Shown here: positions 53,863-63,186 of the stretch, piece after piece
Layout: each line of letters begins with the position of its first letter
How positions within the stretch are numbered: the first letter of the stretch is position 1
Assembly (NCBI GenBank): GCA_903828665.1
Contig: CAIKMZ010000007.1
Location: forward strand, 1 to 64,000
Origin: an uncultured beta proteobacterium
Lineage (GTDB): Bacteria; Pseudomonadota; Gammaproteobacteria; Burkholderiales; Burkholderiaceae_C
Length of the DNA stretch: 64,000 nt
Direction of reading: 5' to 3'
Notes under the pieces: generated by a model
What the model saw: the letters and a program-made list of their open reading frames with translations, nothing else
The model's database searches: none
Told to the model about the DNA's origin: nothing
Program-made: the position numbers and the translations under genes

Positions 53863-54762
53863 TCAGCTCAGCACGACGCTGCTCAGACGGCGCCGGTAGG
53901 TGGCCACGGTCGGATCGACCGGCGGAATCTGTCCATCGGCGACCTTGACTGGAGGCGGCTCGATGATGTCGAGGATAGCGATATAGGTCTTGCGCGCCAG
54001 GTCCTCGGCCCAAGTCTTGTCGCGTATAAGAATTTCCAGCAGTTCGTCCATTGCCGCCGTCCAGTCCGACTGCGCCATCAGGCCCTGCGCTCGGGCGAAG
54101 CGGGCGTCGAAGTCGCGCTTGTTGGCGCCGATCTTGGCATCCACTGCGGCCAGTTCGTCGCCGCGTTCGGCCGCGAAATCGAGCGCGTTCATCCAGCGCT
54201 GCAGCGAATCGAAGCGCCGCACTAAAGACGTCTGATTGATGACCGGCGCGAAAGCCACCTTGGCGTCATCGAGCGCGCCCTCCTGCATCAGCAGCTTGAC
54301 GTAGTTGAAGCGTGCGTCCTCGTCCTGCGGGTTCTTCAGCACGGCCTGGTGCAAGGCTTCGCGTCGCGCCACCGGGTCGTTCTCGTCCGGCGCGTCGGAT
54401 ACTGTTTCGCCCGTCACTTCCGCTTCCAGCACCTCGCCTTCGGGCAGGTGCTTGTCAAGAAAGGCCTTGATCTGGCCCTCGGGCAGCGCACCCATGAAGC
54501 CGTCCACCGGTTTGCCGCCGGCCATCAGCACGCAGGTCGGGATGCTGCGGATCCCAAAGGCCTGCGCCAGTTCCTGCTCCTGATCGGAGTCGATCTTCAC
54601 CAGCTTGAAGCGCCCCACGTACTCGGTCTCGAGCTTTTCCAGCAGCGGGCCGATCACCTTGCACGGGCCGCACCAGGGTGCCCAGAAGTCGACCAGCACC
54701 GGCGTTTGCATCGAGGCGGCAACGACCTCCGTGTCGAAGTTTTCAACCGTAACGTTTATCAT
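53863..54762 (-). CDS. cnoX: Thioredoxin-like co-chaperone CnoX (YbbN)
   Basis: A 299-residue cytosolic protein with an N-terminal thioredoxin domain, WCGPCK with Cys31 and Cys34, followed by a tetratricopeptide-like domain (about 120-299). The family holds unfolded proteins under oxidative chlorine stress and hands them to GroEL/DnaK. E. coli CnoX has SCGPC-like variation, whereas here a canonical WCGPC is kept, so redox activity is likely. It lies between purC and purE on the opposite strand, a common layout in this group as far as I recall. Confidence 0.9.
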   Translation of the reverse strand: MINVTVENFDTEVVAASMQTPVLVDFWAPWCGPCKVIGPLLEKLETEYVGRFKLVKIDSDQEQELAQAFGIRSIPTCVLMAGGKPVDGFMGALPEGQIKAFLDKHLPEGEVLEAEVTGETVSDAPDENDPVARREALHQAVLKNPQDEDARFNYVKLLMQEGALDDAKVAFAPVINQTSLVRRFDSLQRWMNALDFAAERGDELAAVDAKIGANKRDFDARFARAQGLMAQSDWTAAMDELLEILIRDKTWAEDLARKTYIAILDIIEPPPVKVADGQIPPVDPTVATYRRRLSSVVLS

Positions 54763-54854
54763 TTTGTTTAGTTCAGTAAAATTAAAGCCTGATCACTTGC
54801 GGGACCGAGCAGCACGGGCGGGCTTTGCGCCCCGGTGGCGCGGGACTCACTACC

Positions 54855-55346
54855 ATGAAAAATCAAATCGGCGTCGTCATGGGTTCCAGTTCCGACTGGG
54901 ACACCATGCAACATGCAGTCCACATTCTCCAACAGTTTGGCATCGCCCATGATGCGCGCGTGCTTTCGGCGCATCGCATGCCGGACGACATGTTTGCCTA
55001 TGCCGAAGGGGCACGCGCTGCCGGCCTCAAGGCGATTATCGCGGGCGCCGGCGGAGCAGCGCATCTGCCCGGCATGCTGGCGGCCAAGACCACGGTGCCG
55101 GTGCTCGGTGTGCCGGTGGCGAGCCGTCATCTGTCGGGCGTCGACTCGCTGCACAGCATCGTGCAGATGCCCAAGGGCGTGCCGGTTGCCACCTTCGCCA
55201 TCGGCGCCGCGGGCGCCGCCAATGCCGCGCTGTTTGCGGTGGCCATGCTGGCCAATGACAACCCGGCGCTGCGCGCCAAGCTCGACGCCTTCCGCGCCGA
55301 ACAGACCGAAGTGGCGCGCGGCATGACGCTGCCGCCGGTGCTATGA
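54855..55346 (+). CDS. purE: N5-carboxyaminoimidazole ribonucleotide mutase
   Basis: A 163-residue class I PurE converting N5-CAIR to [39 protein letters not shown] and [19 protein letters not shown] are all present. The ATG at 54855 is preferred; an upstream start adds ten residues unlike the family. It overlaps purK (ATGA). Confidence 0.95.
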   Translation: MKNQIGVVMGSSSDWDTMQHAVHILQQFGIAHDARVLSAHRMPDDMFAYAEGARAAGLKAIIAGAGGAAHLPGMLAAKTTVPVLGVPVASRHLSGVDSLHSIVQMPKGVPVATFAIGAAGAANAALFAVAMLANDNPALRAKLDAFRAEQTEVARGMTLPPVL

Positions 55347-56515
55347 GCGGTTTCACGCTCCTTCCGGGGGCTACGGGCAACGGACAGCAAACGACTCTGG
55401 GTGTCATGGGCGGCGGCCAGCTCGGCCGCATGTTCGTGCAGGCGGCGCAGGCCATGGGCTACTTCACGGCGGTACTCGACCCCGACGTGATCAGCCCGGC
55501 TGGATTGGTCAGCCACTACCATATCCAGACCGCCTACCTCGATGAGCAGGGCCTGGCGCAACTGATCCAGCGCTGCGCCGCGATAACTACCGAGTTCGAG
55601 AACGTGCCGGCGCCGGCGCTGTTTACGCTGGGTGCTGCGCGGCCGGTCGCGCCCGGCGCGGAGGCAGTGGGCATCGCGCAGGACCGGATCAAGGAGAAAG
55701 CGCATTTCGTGCGCTGCGGCGTGCGCTGCGCGCCCTATGCCGTGATCGAGAGCGCGGCGCAACTGGCCGCTGTACCGGACGACCTGCTGCCCGGCATCCT
55801 GAAAACGGCGCGCCTGGGCTACGACGGCAAGGGCCAGCAGCGCGTCACGAGCCAGGCCGAATTGTCGGCGGCCTGGGATGCGCTCAAGGGCGTGCCGTGC
55901 GTGCTCGAGAAGATGCTGGCGCTCAAGGCAGAGTGCTCGGTAATCGTGGCGCGCGGTGCCGACGGCGTCTGCGTCAATCTGCCGCTGCAACTCAACTTGC
56001 ACCGCGACGGCATCCTGGCTGTGACCGAGGTGTTCGACGGCAACCTGCCGGCGCCGCTGGTTGCGCAGGCCATCGCCGCAACGCGCGCGATCGCCGAGCA
56101 GTTGCAGTACGTCGGCGTGCTGTGCGTCGAATTCTTCGTGCTGCAGGACGATTCGCTGGTTGTCAACGAGATGGCGCCGCGCCCGCATAACAGCGGCCAC
56201 TACAGTCTGGACGCCTGCGACCTCTCGCAGTTCGACCTGCAGGTGCGCACGCTCGCCGGACTCCCGCTGGTGCAGCCGCGCCAGCACAGCCCGGCCATCA
56301 TGCTCAACCTGCTGGGTGATTTGTGGATCGACGGCGCGACGCCGCCCTGGGACCAGGTGCTGGCGCTGCCCGGCGCGCACCTGCACCTGTACGGCAAGCT
56401 CAAGGCGAGCAAAGGTCGCAAGATGGGGCATCTGACGCTCACCGGCGCCACTGTAGCGCAAGTGCGTGCCACCGCCCTGCAGGCGGCCCGCCTGCTTGGC
56501 ATCGCGCCGTTCTGA
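55343..56515 (+). CDS. purK: N5-carboxyaminoimidazole ribonucleotide synthase
   Basis: A 390-residue ATP-grasp enzyme that carboxylates AIR with bicarbonate. [16 protein letters not shown] near the N-terminus, [25 protein letters not shown] and [18 protein letters not shown] are diagnostic. It is coupled to purE and followed after 10 bp by the sua5-type gene. Confidence 0.95.
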   Translation: MSGFTLLPGATGNGQQTTLGVMGGGQLGRMFVQAAQAMGYFTAVLDPDVISPAGLVSHYHIQTAYLDEQGLAQLIQRCAAITTEFENVPAPALFTLGAARPVAPGAEAVGIAQDRIKEKAHFVRCGVRCAPYAVIESAAQLAAVPDDLLPGILKTARLGYDGKGQQRVTSQAELSAAWDALKGVPCVLEKMLALKAECSVIVARGADGVCVNLPLQLNLHRDGILAVTEVFDGNLPAPLVAQAIAATRAIAEQLQYVGVLCVEFFVLQDDSLVVNEMAPRPHNSGHYSLDACDLSQFDLQVRTLAGLPLVQPRQHSPAIMLNLLGDLWIDGATPPWDQVLALPGAHLHLYGKLKASKGRKMGHLTLTGATVAQVRATALQAARLLGIAPF

Positions 56516-56525
56516 GGTCGTTCGC

Positions 56526-57551
56526 ATGATTCTCGATGGAAGGGATGCAAGCGCCATTGCGGCCGCGGCGAAGGCGATCGTTGATGGCGAACTGGTCGGC
56601 CTGCCAACCGAGACCGTTTACGGTCTGGCAGCCGACGCCGACAACGCCACGGCCATCGCCAAGATCTTCGCCGCCAAGGGTCGTCCGGCCGATCACCCGC
56701 TGATCGTGCACGTGAGCGACGCTGGCAGCGTGGCCCACTTTGCATCCGATGTACCCGATTTCGCCCGCGCCTTGATCCAGACCTTCTGGCCCGGGCCGCT
56801 GACGCTGATCCTGCCGCGCCAGAGCGGCGTGGCTGCTGCTGCTGCGGGCGGTCAGGACTCGATCGGCCTGCGTTGTCCATCGCACCCGGTGGCGCAGGCA
56901 CTGCTTAAGGCCTGCCGGGTCGGCGGTACGAAACCGGTGTGGGGCATCGCCGCGCCGAGCGCCAACCTGTTTGGCCGCGTCAGCCCGACCACGGCGCAGC
57001 ACGTGCAAGACGAGTTCGGTGACAGTCTGCTGGTGGTCGACGGCGGCGCTTGCAGCGTCGGCATCGAGTCCACCATCATCGACTGCACGCGCGGCGTGCC
57101 GGTGCTGCTGCGCCCCGGTGCCGTCACGCGCGAGCAGGTGCAGGCGGCATGCGGTGTTGCTGTGCTGTCCAATGAAGCGATGGAGGCACTCGACAAGACG
57201 GCGCCGCGCGCCTCGGGTACGCTCGAATCGCATTACGCACCCAAGGCCAAGGTACGCCTGATGGACGCCAAGGCGCTGCAGACCGCACTCGACCTGCTAG
57301 GGCGCGACGCCGATGCCAAGGGTGGTGCTCCCGTCATCGCCACCTATTCGCGCGTGGTGCTGCGGACGCCTTCGGCCACGGTGCTGCGCCGGCGCATGCC
57401 AGATGATGCGGCGGCCACGGCGCAGCAGTTGTTCGCCGTGCTGCGCGCGTTCGATGCCCAGGGCGTCAGGCTGATCTGGATCGAGTCGCCCCCCGACACG
57501 CCCGAATGGGATGGCGTGCGTGATCGACTGCTGCGCTCCGCTGCCGGCTGA
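56526..57551 (+). CDS. L-threonylcarbamoyladenylate synthase (Sua5 type)
   Basis: A 341-residue enzyme making threonylcarbamoyl-AMP for tRNA t6A37. The YrdC domain (about 1-200) shows GLPTETVYGLAADA, KGRPADHPLIVHV and SVGIESTIIDC; the additional C-terminal Sua5 domain (about 225-341), begun by SGTLESHYAPKA, makes this the long form. It is the last gene of the purE-purK operon in a conserved order. Confidence 0.93.
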   Translation: MILDGRDASAIAAAAKAIVDGELVGLPTETVYGLAADADNATAIAKIFAAKGRPADHPLIVHVSDAGSVAHFASDVPDFARALIQTFWPGPLTLILPRQSGVAAAAAGGQDSIGLRCPSHPVAQALLKACRVGGTKPVWGIAAPSANLFGRVSPTTAQHVQDEFGDSLLVVDGGACSVGIESTIIDCTRGVPVLLRPGAVTREQVQAACGVAVLSNEAMEALDKTAPRASGTLESHYAPKAKVRLMDAKALQTALDLLGRDADAKGGAPVIATYSRVVLRTPSATVLRRRMPDDAAATAQQLFAVLRAFDAQGVRLIWIESPPDTPEWDGVRDRLLRSAAG

Positions 57552-57610
57552 CCGAAATGATTGGCAGGGCTTTTGACCGACTGTGATACCAAATGGAACC
57601 GGGTCAGCGG

Positions 57611-58129
57611 TCAGACGCCAGCGGGCGTTGCGACCGGCACAAGTTTGCGCATCACGGTCAGCAGGTGCATCTTGTTATCGTGCCACTTTTGCTCTTCGAT
57701 TCGAAAATAGCCGTTGAATCCATACATGCTTGCTAGGCGTGTCTTGTCGTCGAAGTAGAGCGGAAAAGTCTCTTCCGTGATGATGTTGACGTGGGTCGGG
57801 TCGCGCCAGGCTGCCGCCGCCGGAAAGGCCGGCGTGCAGGAATAGAAGACCCCTCCCGGCTTGAGCACCCGGTAGATTTCATTCATGAGTTCGACAAAGC
57901 AGAATCGCCGCTCCGGCTTGTAGATGATTCGCGGTATGTGCTCGAGGAAGTCGATGGCGGTCACGCCATCGAAAAAGTCGTTGCCACAGGGGATCGGCTC
58001 GACGGCCAAGTCCGCGCTGTAGATCCGTGCATCCACATCCTGCCGAATATCGATTCCGTAAACCTCCTCCATCTGGAATGGGTTCTTCGGCATGGTTCCG
58101 CAGCCAAGGTCCAAAGTCTTTCTTGTCAT
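57611..58129 (-). CDS. Small class I SAM-dependent methyltransferase
   Basis: A 172-residue methyltransferase-fold protein. The SAM-binding motif TLDLGCGTMPKNPF is at the N-terminus, GIDIRQD contains the acidic residue that binds the ribose, and FLEHIPR and RVLKPGGVFY are motifs II-III. The short length and missing N-terminal lid suggest a minimal enzyme, possibly acting on sugars, lipids or small molecules. The ATG at 58129 was chosen because homology begins there; AGGAG lies 11 bases upstream, rather far. GC content is lower than the neighbours, hinting at transfer. The substrate is unknown. Confidence 0.75.
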   Translation of the reverse strand: MTRKTLDLGCGTMPKNPFQMEEVYGIDIRQDVDARIYSADLAVEPIPCGNDFFDGVTAIDFLEHIPRIIYKPERRFCFVELMNEIYRVLKPGGVFYSCTPAFPAAAAWRDPTHVNIITEETFPLYFDDKTRLASMYGFNGYFRIEEQKWHDNKMHLLTVMRKLVPVATPAGV

Positions 58130-58320
58130 TTGCGCAGGCACTCCTGTTTGTTGCGGTCGGCAAATGGTAGGGCAATTTGGCGTCGATGGACGCTGCGCTT
58201 TCGCCCGGCGCAAGCCGCAATAGTTCATGGCCGCGTCAACCCCGCGGGCGGCTCGACCGTTAAGGAACTCTGTCGGCGATCCCCCGGATCGCGCAGGCCA
58301 ACCAATTTCCAGGAAACACC

Positions 58321-58557
58321 ATGAAGAAACTTATTGCCCTTGCCGCTGTCCTGTCTGCCTTTGTTGTCTCCAGCATTGCTCAAACCAATGCGCCGATGCC
58401 CCCCGCGCAAGCTCCGGCTGCTGCCGCCGCTGCTGAACCGGCTGCTCCGACCAAGGCCAAGGCCGCCAAGCCAGCCAAGAAGGCCAAAGCCGTGAAGCAC
58501 GCGAAGAAGGCCAAGCACGCAAAGCATGCCAAGAAGGCGAAAGCCAAGACCGAATAA
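58321..58557 (+). CDS. Lys/Ala-rich exported small protein (acid-shock protein-like)
   Basis: A 78-residue protein with a signal peptide (about residues 1-20, cleavage near SIAQ) and a mature part made almost entirely of Ala, Lys, Pro and His, with repeated KKAKHAKHAKKAK-type units. The composition resembles the periplasmic acid-shock protein Asr and histone H1-like tails. AGGAAA before the ATG supports translation, and a strong hairpin follows the stop. A periplasmic polycation that buffers or binds anions is plausible but not shown. Confidence 0.7.
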   Translation: MKKLIALAAVLSAFVVSSIAQTNAPMPPAQAPAAAAAAEPAAPTKAKAAKPAKKAKAVKHAKKAKHAKHAKKAKAKTE

Positions 58558-58564
58558 GGAACCC

Positions 58565-58588
58565 AAAGCGCCCGTCACCGGGCGCTTT
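58565..58588. terminator. Hairpin terminator between convergent genes
   Basis: The perfect stem AAAGCGCCCG/CGGGCGCTTT (58565-58574 and 58579-58588) surrounds a TCAC loop. TTTCAGTTTTG follows on the forward strand. It lies between the small exported protein gene and the convergent efflux lipoprotein gene and can serve both strands. Confidence 0.7.
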
Positions 58589-58596
58589 CAGTTTTG

Positions 58597-60009
58597 TCAG
58601 TTCGCTGGACCGTCAGTGCTCCAGCCGCCGCCCAGCACGCGGTACAGCGTTACCAGATTTTGCTGGTATTGAACCTGTGTCTGCACCAGCGCCTGCTGCG
58701 CTGCGAACAAGGAACGCTGGGCATCCAATGCATCGAGATAGCTCGCCACGCCGTTGCGGTAGCGCAGCTCGGCGAGTCGGTAGCGGTCCTGCTCGGCGCG
58801 CACCAGGGCTTCCTGCGCGCGCAACTGCTCGCCCAGCGTGGCGCGGCCGGCCAACGCGTCGGCCACCTCGCGAAAGGCGGACTGGATCGCGCGCTCATAT
58901 TGCGCCGTGGCGATATCGCGGCCCACTTCCGCCACTTTCAAATTAGCCTGGTTGCGTCCGCCATCAAAAATCGGTTGTAGCAACTGCGGTGCAAAGCTCC
59001 ACGCCGTGGAACCGGCCTTGAACAGGTCCCCCAGTTGGGTGCTGGCACTGCCCAGGCTGGCGGTCAGTGTAATTTTCGGGAAGAAGGCGGCGCGTGCCGC
59101 GCCGATGTTGGCATTGGCCGCGATCAGTTGCTGTTCGGCCTGGCGGATGTCGGGCCGGCGTGCCAGCAGGTCCGAGGGCAGTCCGGCTGCCAGTTCGGGC
59201 AGTGTGGCGGGCGCGGTGATCGGCAGACCAGTCGCAAGGTCCGTTGGCAAAGCCTGACCCAGCAGCAGGACCAGCGCGTTTTCGTCCAGGGCGCGCTGGC
59301 GTGTCGCCAGCGCCAGCGCGACGCGCGCCGACTCCAGCAGCGACTCGGCCTGGCGCAGGTCGATCTGTGAACTCGCACCATTGTCGAAACGCAACTTGAT
59401 CAGACGCTGCGACGCTTCGCGTGTCTGCAGCGTCTGCTGCGTCACACGCAGCAGTTCCTCGTCGCCCTGCAAAGCCAGGTAGCTGGTCGCCACGGCAGCT
59501 ACCAGGCTGATCTGCACCGACTTGCGCGCTTCCTCGGTGGCCAGGTACTGGGCCAGCGCCGTGTCGGAAAGGCTGCGCACGCGGCCAAACAGATCGAGTT
59601 CGTAGGACGTGACCAGCAGACCCGCCGTGTAGAGACTGGCCAGTGTGGTCGCGGTCGGCGGTTGGCGCGTCCAGGCGACGCCGGCATTGACCGTTGGCGT
59701 CTGGTCAGCGTGGCGGATGTCGTACTGGGCGCGCGCCTGCTCGATGTTGAGCACGGCTAGGCGCAGATCGCGGTTGTTCGCCAGTGCCAGTGTGACCAGT
59801 TGCTTGAGCCGCTCGTCCGTGAAGAACTGGCGCCACTCGATCGCTGTTGCTGCCGTCGCGTTGGCGGTGCTGCCGTTCGGATCGGGGAATCTGCTCGCGA
59901 CCGGCGCGACCGGGCGCTGGTAGTCCGGTGCCATCGAACTACAGGCGGCCAGCGTTAGCGCCAGTACGGCAGCACTCACGCCCTTGAGCTGCATGAAGGC
60001 GGCGCTCAT
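58597..60009 (-). CDS. RND efflux outer-membrane lipoprotein (OprM/NodT family)
   Basis: A 470-residue outer-membrane channel of a tripartite efflux pump. The lipobox is LAAC with Cys23. Two repeated outer-membrane efflux protein domains are visible; ARRPDIRQAEQQLIAANANIGAARAAFFPKI and SYELDLFGRVRS are family landmarks. The start at 60009 overlaps the pump stop (ATGA). It works with the RND pump and adaptor encoded upstream. Confidence 0.93.
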   Translation of the reverse strand: MSAAFMQLKGVSAAVLALTLAACSSMAPDYQRPVAPVASRFPDPNGSTANATAATAIEWRQFFTDERLKQLVTLALANNRDLRLAVLNIEQARAQYDIRHADQTPTVNAGVAWTRQPPTATTLASLYTAGLLVTSYELDLFGRVRSLSDTALAQYLATEEARKSVQISLVAAVATSYLALQGDEELLRVTQQTLQTREASQRLIKLRFDNGASSQIDLRQAESLLESARVALALATRQRALDENALVLLLGQALPTDLATGLPITAPATLPELAAGLPSDLLARRPDIRQAEQQLIAANANIGAARAAFFPKITLTASLGSASTQLGDLFKAGSTAWSFAPQLLQPIFDGGRNQANLKVAEVGRDIATAQYERAIQSAFREVADALAGRATLGEQLRAQEALVRAEQDRYRLAELRYRNGVASYLDALDAQRSLFAAQQALVQTQVQYQQNLVTLYRVLGGGWSTDGPAN

Positions 60010-63000
60010 GGCTGGCCCTCCGTCACTGCCGGCGTGGCCGGGCTTTCGTCGTTCTCGTGTGCGTACTTTCGGCGCTGGCGCTCGCTGCCCTTGAAGATGC
60101 GGCGCACGACGACGAAGAACAGCGGCACAAAGAACACCGACAAGGTCGTGGCTGAGATCATGCCGCCCATGACGCCGGTGCCGATTGCATGCTGGCTGGC
60201 CGAGCCCGCGCCAGATGCCACCACCAGCGGCAGCACGCCCAGGATGAAGGCCATCGAGGTCATCAGGATCGGGCGAAAGCGCAGGTGTGCGGCTTCCAGC
60301 ACCGCCTCGACCAGACCGCGGCCCTGCGCGTGTAGATCTTTCGCAAACTCGATGATCAGCACCGCGTTCTTGGCTGAGAGGCCGATGATCGTGATCAGGC
60401 CGACCTTGAAGTAGACGTCGTTCTCCAGCCCTCGCAGGCCCGTGGCCAGCGTCACGCCGAGCACGCCCAGCGGCACCACCAGAATCACCGCGAACGGAAT
60501 CGACCAGCTCTCGTAGAGCGCGGCCAGGCACAGGAACACCGCCAGCAGCGAGAACGCGAACAGGTAGATAGCGGTCGAGCCGGAGAGTTTTTCTTCGCGC
60601 GACTGACCCGTCCACTCATAGGCAAAGCCCGGCGGCAACTGGCCGACCAGGCGCTCCATCTCGGCCATGGCTGCACCCGTGCTCTGCCCCGCTGCCGGCT
60701 CGCCCGCGATGCGCATGGTCGGGTAGCCGTTGTAGCGGATGGTCTGCATCGGACCCGTGATCCATTCTGTATGGGCAAAGGCCGACAGCGGCACCGGCTG
60801 GCCGGCGCTGTTCGGCACATTGATCTTCAGCAGGTCCTCGGGCTGCATGCGCGCATTGGCTTCAGCCTGCACCACGACGCGCTGTACGCGGCCTGCGTTC
60901 GGGAAATCGTTGACGTACGAGGAGCCCAGCGCGGTCGATAGCGAGGTGTTGATGGCACTGAAGTTCACGCCCAAAGCGCTCGCCTTATCGCGGTCGATGT
61001 TCAGCTGCAATTGTGCGGCGTCCTCCAGACCGTCCGGACGCACAGCGGTCAGCAGTTTGTTCTGCGCCGCCATGCCGAGCAACTGGTTGCGCGCCGCGAC
61101 CAGCGCGTCATGCCCGTTGCCGCCGCGGTCCTGCAAGCGCATGGCAAAGCCGTTGGCGCGTCCCAATTCGGGAATCGGCGGCGGGCTGACCGGGAAAATG
61201 AAGGCATCGCGAATGCCGGCCAGCGCGCCGAATGAGCGACCCACCAGTCCCTGTGCCGAATGAGCGGCGCCGCTGCGCTCCTTCCAGTCCTTCAGCGTGA
61301 TGAAGGCCAGGCCCGTGTTCTGACCGCTGCCGGCAAAGCTAAAGCCCAGGATGCTGACCATGCTCTCAACTTCAGGTTGCTTGAGGATGAATTCTTCCAC
61401 CCGGTTCATGACGCCGCCGGTGCGGTTGACAGTGGCGCCCGGGGGCAATTGCACGTTCACCAGGATGTTGCCCTGGTCTTCATTGGGAAGGAATGAAGTC
61501 GGCAGGCGGTTCAGCAGCAGCACGACGACGGCGATGATGGCGGCATACAGAACCAGGAAGCGACCGGTCTTCTTGAGCAGGCGCGCGACCCAGCTTTCAT
61601 AGCCCTTGGCCGTGGCCGAGAAGCCGCGGTTGAACCAGCCGAAGAAGCCGGTCTTGGCGTGGTGGTGACCGGCCTCGACCGGTCTGAGCAGGGTGGCGCA
61701 CAGGGCTGGTGTGAAGGACAAAGCCATGAAGGCCGAGAACAGGATGGAACTCAGCATCACCACCGAAAACTGGCGGTAGATGTTGCCGATTGATCCGCTG
61801 AAGAAAGCGAGCGGAACGAACACCGACACCAATACCACAGTGACGCCGATGATCGCGTTGGAGATCTGGCTCATCGCCTTGCGCGTGGCCGCCAGCGGCG
61901 ACAGGCCCTCGGTGCTCATGATGCGCTCGACGTTCTCCACCACGACGATGGCGTCGTCGACGACGATGCCGATCACCAGTACCATGCCGAACATGGTCAG
62001 CACATTGATCGAGAAACCCAGCGTCTGCAGCACGGCGAAGGTGCCCATCAGCGCGATCGGCACCACCAGTGTCGGGATCAGCGTGTAGCGGATGTCCTGC
62101 AGGAACAGATACATCACCAGGAACACCAGAATCACCGCTTCGATCAGCGTCTCGATCACCTGGCGAATCGAGATCTCGACGAAGCGCGAACTGTCGAAGG
62201 GAATGACCGCCGTCACCCCTGGCGGGAAGTAGGGCGAAAGCTCTTGCAGACGCTGCTTGACCGCCTTCGCCGTGGCCACCGCGTTGCCGGTGGGCGAGAG
62301 CTGGACGCCGATGCCGGTCGACGCCTTGCCGTCCAGGCGGGACTGCGTGCCGTAGGACTGCGCGCCGAGTTCGACCCGCGCCACATCCTTGAGGCGAACT
62401 GTGGAACCGTCGGCGTTGGCGCGCACGACGACTTCGCCGAATTCACTGGCCGAGGTCAATTGGCCCTTGACGACGACGGTGGCAAAGATTGCCTGGCCCG
62501 GTAGGTTCGGCAGGTCGCCGATGGTGCCCGATGCGACCTGCGCGTTTTGCGCGGTGATGGCTGCCATCACGTCATTGGATGACAGCCGGTAGCCGACCAG
62601 CTTGGCCGGGTCGATCCAGATGCGCATGGCGCGCTCCGTGCCGAACAACTGGGCCTGGCCGACGCCGGGGATGCGCTGGATCTCAGGCAGCACGTTGCGT
62701 GAGGCGTAGTCGCCCAGCGCCACTGGGTCGATCGCCGGGTCGCTCGACGACAGGATGGTGAACAGCAGGAAGTTGGTGCGCGCCTTGTCCACGCGCACAC
62801 CTTGCTGCGTCACGGCCTGTGGGAGGCGCGGCGCGGCGCGGCTCAGGCGGTTTTGTACATCGACCTGCGCCAGATCGGGGCTGGTGCCGGGCTCGAAGCT
62901 CAGCGTGATGGAGCCGGTGCCGTCGGCCTGCGCTACCGATTCGACGTAGATCAGGCCCGGCGAGCCGTTCATCTCGCGCTCGATGACGCTCAGCACGCTG

Positions 63001-63176
63001 TCCTCGAGCGTCTGCGCCGAGGCGCCCGGGTAGGCCGCCGAGACGATGATCGAGGGCGGCGCCACCGAAGGGTACTGCGCCACCGGCAACTGCGTGACGG
63101 CCACCGCGCCGAAGACCACGATGAAGAGGGCGATGACCCAGGCAAAGATGGGCCGGTCGATAAAGAATTGCGCCAT
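60006..63176 (-). CDS. RND multidrug efflux permease (HAE1, AcrB/MexB type)
   Basis: A 1056-residue proton-driven exporter with 12 membrane segments and two large periplasmic loops. FFIDRPIFAWVIALFIVVFGAVA-type sequence opens the protein; the proton-relay aspartate pair lies in GIVVDDAIVVVENVERIM; EVESMVSILGFSFAGSGQNTG and AKNAVLIIEFAKDL are conserved. The length fits AcrB (1049). Substrates typically include dyes, detergents and antibiotics; none can be predicted here. It follows the adaptor gene after 10 bp. Confidence 0.95.
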   Translation of the reverse strand: MAQFFIDRPIFAWVIALFIVVFGAVAVTQLPVAQYPSVAPPSIIVSAAYPGASAQTLEDSVLSVIEREMNGSPGLIYVESVAQADGTGSITLSFEPGTSPDLAQVDVQNRLSRAAPRLPQAVTQQGVRVDKARTNFLLFTILSSSDPAIDPVALGDYASRNVLPEIQRIPGVGQAQLFGTERAMRIWIDPAKLVGYRLSSNDVMAAITAQNAQVASGTIGDLPNLPGQAIFATVVVKGQLTSASEFGEVVVRANADGSTVRLKDVARVELGAQSYGTQSRLDGKASTGIGVQLSPTGNAVATAKAVKQRLQELSPYFPPGVTAVIPFDSSRFVEISIRQVIETLIEAVILVFLVMYLFLQDIRYTLIPTLVVPIALMGTFAVLQTLGFSINVLTMFGMVLVIGIVVDDAIVVVENVERIMSTEGLSPLAATRKAMSQISNAIIGVTVVLVSVFVPLAFFSGSIGNIYRQFSVVMLSSILFSAFMALSFTPALCATLLRPVEAGHHHAKTGFFGWFNRGFSATAKGYESWVARLLKKTGRFLVLYAAIIAVVVLLLNRLPTSFLPNEDQGNILVNVQLPPGATVNRTGGVMNRVEEFILKQPEVESMVSILGFSFAGSGQNTGLAFITLKDWKERSGAAHSAQGLVGRSFGALAGIRDAFIFPVSPPPIPELGRANGFAMRLQDRGGNGHDALVAARNQLLGMAAQNKLLTAVRPDGLEDAAQLQLNIDRDKASALGVNFSAINTSLSTALGSSYVNDFPNAGRVQRVVVQAEANARMQPEDLLKINVPNSAGQPVPLSAFAHTEWITGPMQTIRYNGYPTMRIAGEPAAGQSTGAAMAEMERLVGQLPPGFAYEWTGQSREEKLSGSTAIYLFAFSLLAVFLCLAALYESWSIPFAVILVVPLGVLGVTLATGLRGLENDVYFKVGLITIIGLSAKNAVLIIEFAKDLHAQGRGLVEAVLEAAHLRFRPILMTSMAFILGVLPLVVASGAGSASQHAIGTGVMGGMISATTLSVFFVPLFFVVVRRIFKGSERQRRKYAHENDESPATPAVTEGQP

Positions 63177-63186
63177 GCCGCGCTCC

